In this document: positions 33,144 to 34,484 of the stretch, piece after piece
Numbering within the stretch: position 1 is the stretch's first letter
How the letters are laid out: each line of letters opens with the position of its first letter
Source of the DNA: Hypericibacter sp963696655
GTDB taxonomy: Bacteria > Pseudomonadota > Alphaproteobacteria > Dongiales > Dongiaceae
Reading direction: 5' to 3'
DNA: 34,484 nt
Assembly: GCA_963696655.1 (NCBI GenBank)
Contig: CAVOLB010000029.1
Location: 1 to 34,484 of the forward strand
Made by a program: the position numbers and the translations under genes
The notes under the pieces: generated by a model
Databases searched by the model: none
The model's input: the letters and a program-made list of their open reading frames with translations, nothing else
What the model was told of the DNA's origin: nothing

Positions 33144-34484
33144 CGCGCATAGGCGCTAACTTATGGCGGTGACGATTTGAATGGGTCTTTGCCGTGGTGG
33201 GTCGAGCAATTTGTTGGCGATCTTGGCGAGGCGCCGGAGTGCCGTGTTGAAGGGTCGATTGGTCTGGATGGCATAGCGACAGAAGCCCAGGGTGAGCTTC
33301 AAGGCGCGCCAGAGAGAGAAGCATCGGGCAGATTTGCGCTCAGGGGGGAACGTCGAGGACTTCGATGGCGAGGTCCTCGGCGATGAGCGCGACGATGAGA
33401 TTGGCGTAGATCCAGGTTCGAGCGAGTTGAGGGTTCCTGGCGGGGAGGCCTTTGAGCTCGGCGAGGCTCTTCAGTCGCTTGATGGCGAGCTCGATCTGCC
33501 AGCGCAGCCGATAGAGATCGGCCAGGTCGTTGGGATCGATGTCGCTGGCGGGGATCGAGGTGATGAGGATCAGATGCTCGGTGGCGGCGACGGCGGTTTG
33601 GCTGGGCGTGTAGACCTCGCGCTGGGCGGCCCGGGCGAGCCGTTGCCGGGCTTTGACGGCGGCCTCGGGGGAAAGCGGCAGGACCACGAGGCGGGCTGGG
33701 ACCGGCTCGAAGCGGGCGTTGCGGCCATGAGCGATGCGCACGGGCTGATCGAAGAGGCCCTTACGGGTGGAGACCAGAAGAGCCTTGCGAATGTCGAAGC
33801 GCTGCCCCTTGGCGGTCAGCAGACGCAGTTGGCGTGACCCGAGCCGATTGAGGAAGTCGCCACCGGCTTCGACCGCGGCCCGCAGATCGTTGGGTCGCAC
33901 GAAGCCGCGATCGGCCACCACCAGATCGCCGGTCCGCAGCGTCAGGCGCGACAGGCTCTCCCCCTGGCGAGCCGGCGTCAGCGTCAACTCGTCGATGCGC
34001 CGCCCAACCAGATCGAAGCTCACATGAAGCCGCCAATCCGGCCGCCGGCGTCCGGGGGCGCTCAGGGTCGTCCCGTCGATCAGGCGCAGGCTGCGACCCA
34101 GCTTGGACAGTCCTTGCGGCACCCGCTCCGCCAGGATCGCCCCCAGCAATCGCTCCAGCCAGGGCGCCGCCGCCTGCAGGCGCTTCATCACGGCCACATC
34201 GGACAGCGTCGCGATCTCTTCGAGCTCGGCAATCGCTGCCACGGCCCGCAGGGACAAGCCGCAGGCACCATAGAGCAGCGCCAACCGCAGCAGCCCAGCC
34301 GCATCGCGAACCGCACGCGAGCGCGTAAATGCACCGCTCTCCCGCGCCGTTGCTTCCAGATCGAAATCGACCGGCAGCCGACCCAGCAGCTCCCGGTACC
34401 CACCTTGTGTCTGCGAAGGATTTATCCCAATGGTGAATTACATCGCGACGCCCCCGTGAATCCCTAAGTTAGCGCCTATGCGCG
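33144..34484 (-). mobile_element. IS4-family insertion sequence (1341 bp within the window)
   Basis: Inverted ends CGCGCATAGGCGCTAACTTA at 33144-33163 and, reverse complemented, at 34465-34484 match over 20 of 20 bases. The element contains a single minus-strand DDE transposase. The window ends on the outermost base of the right repeat, so target duplications cannot be checked and the right boundary could extend further. Ending of a contig at an IS copy suggests it is multicopy in the genome. Confidence 0.9.
33156..34437 (-). pseudogene. IS4-family DDE transposase, frame broken at a C6-TGA site
   Basis: Family features are all present: catalytic Asp in LRLIDGTTLSAP, Asp in GDLVVADRGFV, and the YREK signature YRLRWQIELAIKRLK (Y-2-R-3-E-6-K). 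The main frame stops at 33340 after LDVPP. One base on, the next frame gives PERKSARCFSLWRALKLTLG and ends QIVTAIS with its stop at 33156, inside the left inverted repeat. Joined, the protein would be about 424 residues, normal for IS4. Upstream, coding continues beyond the first TTG at 34284 (YRELLGRLPVDFDLEATARE) to a stop at 34438, with no ATG, GTG or TTG in between; ATT at 34431 is a candidate start. Confidence 0.82.

Overview
The window is GC-rich, densely coded DNA from an alphaproteobacterium. The hemC-hemD-mitofilin-HemY order, tsaD-gpsA pairing, HemY zinc ribbon, DUF2333 protein and PotABCD-type cluster suit Rhodospirillales; this is inference from gene content. Both ends lie in repeats: position 1 falls inside a dispersed palindromic repeat, and the last base is the outer end of an IS inverted repeat. 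It may therefore be a whole draft contig. Layout. (1) 202-7168: housekeeping. tsaD and gpsA overlap by 4 bp on the minus strand, divergent from hemC, hemD fused to a mitofilin-like membrane protein, and a HemY-like TPR protein on the plus strand. tsaD and the hemD fusion each contain one single-base frame break. (2) 7245-10634: a YeaQ-type membrane protein, a Tat-exported PhoD-family phosphatase, tRNA-Thr(CGT) and a secreted Sel1-repeat protein. (3) 10900-13695: an ECF sigma factor, its membrane anti-sigma factor and an exported subtilisin-like protease with a long Gly/Ser/Asp-rich segment, probably one regulatory and secretion unit. (4) 13703-18001: an RND efflux pump (adaptor plus permease). 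(5) 18485-28876: nine minus-strand genes. They encode a PotABCD-like transporter, an isochorismatase-fold hydrolase, a GST, a dimethylglycine/sarcosine dehydrogenase-like flavoprotein, a choline-kinase-like phosphotransferase and a DUF924 protein. A divergent LuxR-type regulator (29029-29844) borders the transporter end. The set reads as uptake and breakdown of an amine or N-methylated amine, substrate unknown. (6) 29926-33100: a Bax-inhibitor-1-like membrane protein, then trpS and a DUF2333 protein. (7) 33144-34484: an IS4-family element whose transposase frame is broken at a run of six C followed by TGA. The intergenic DNA is unusually structured. Five loci carry paired, inverted, C/G-rich palindromic repeats of at least three sequence types, resembling the BIME arrangement of REP elements. 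Two of these loci have extra nested inverted modules and one lies inside the transporter cluster. Other candidate control elements are an ECF-type promoter before the sigma gene, a promoter whose -10 sits inside a perfect 14-bp palindrome before the BI-1 gene, and a strong stem-loop between the binding-protein and permease genes.
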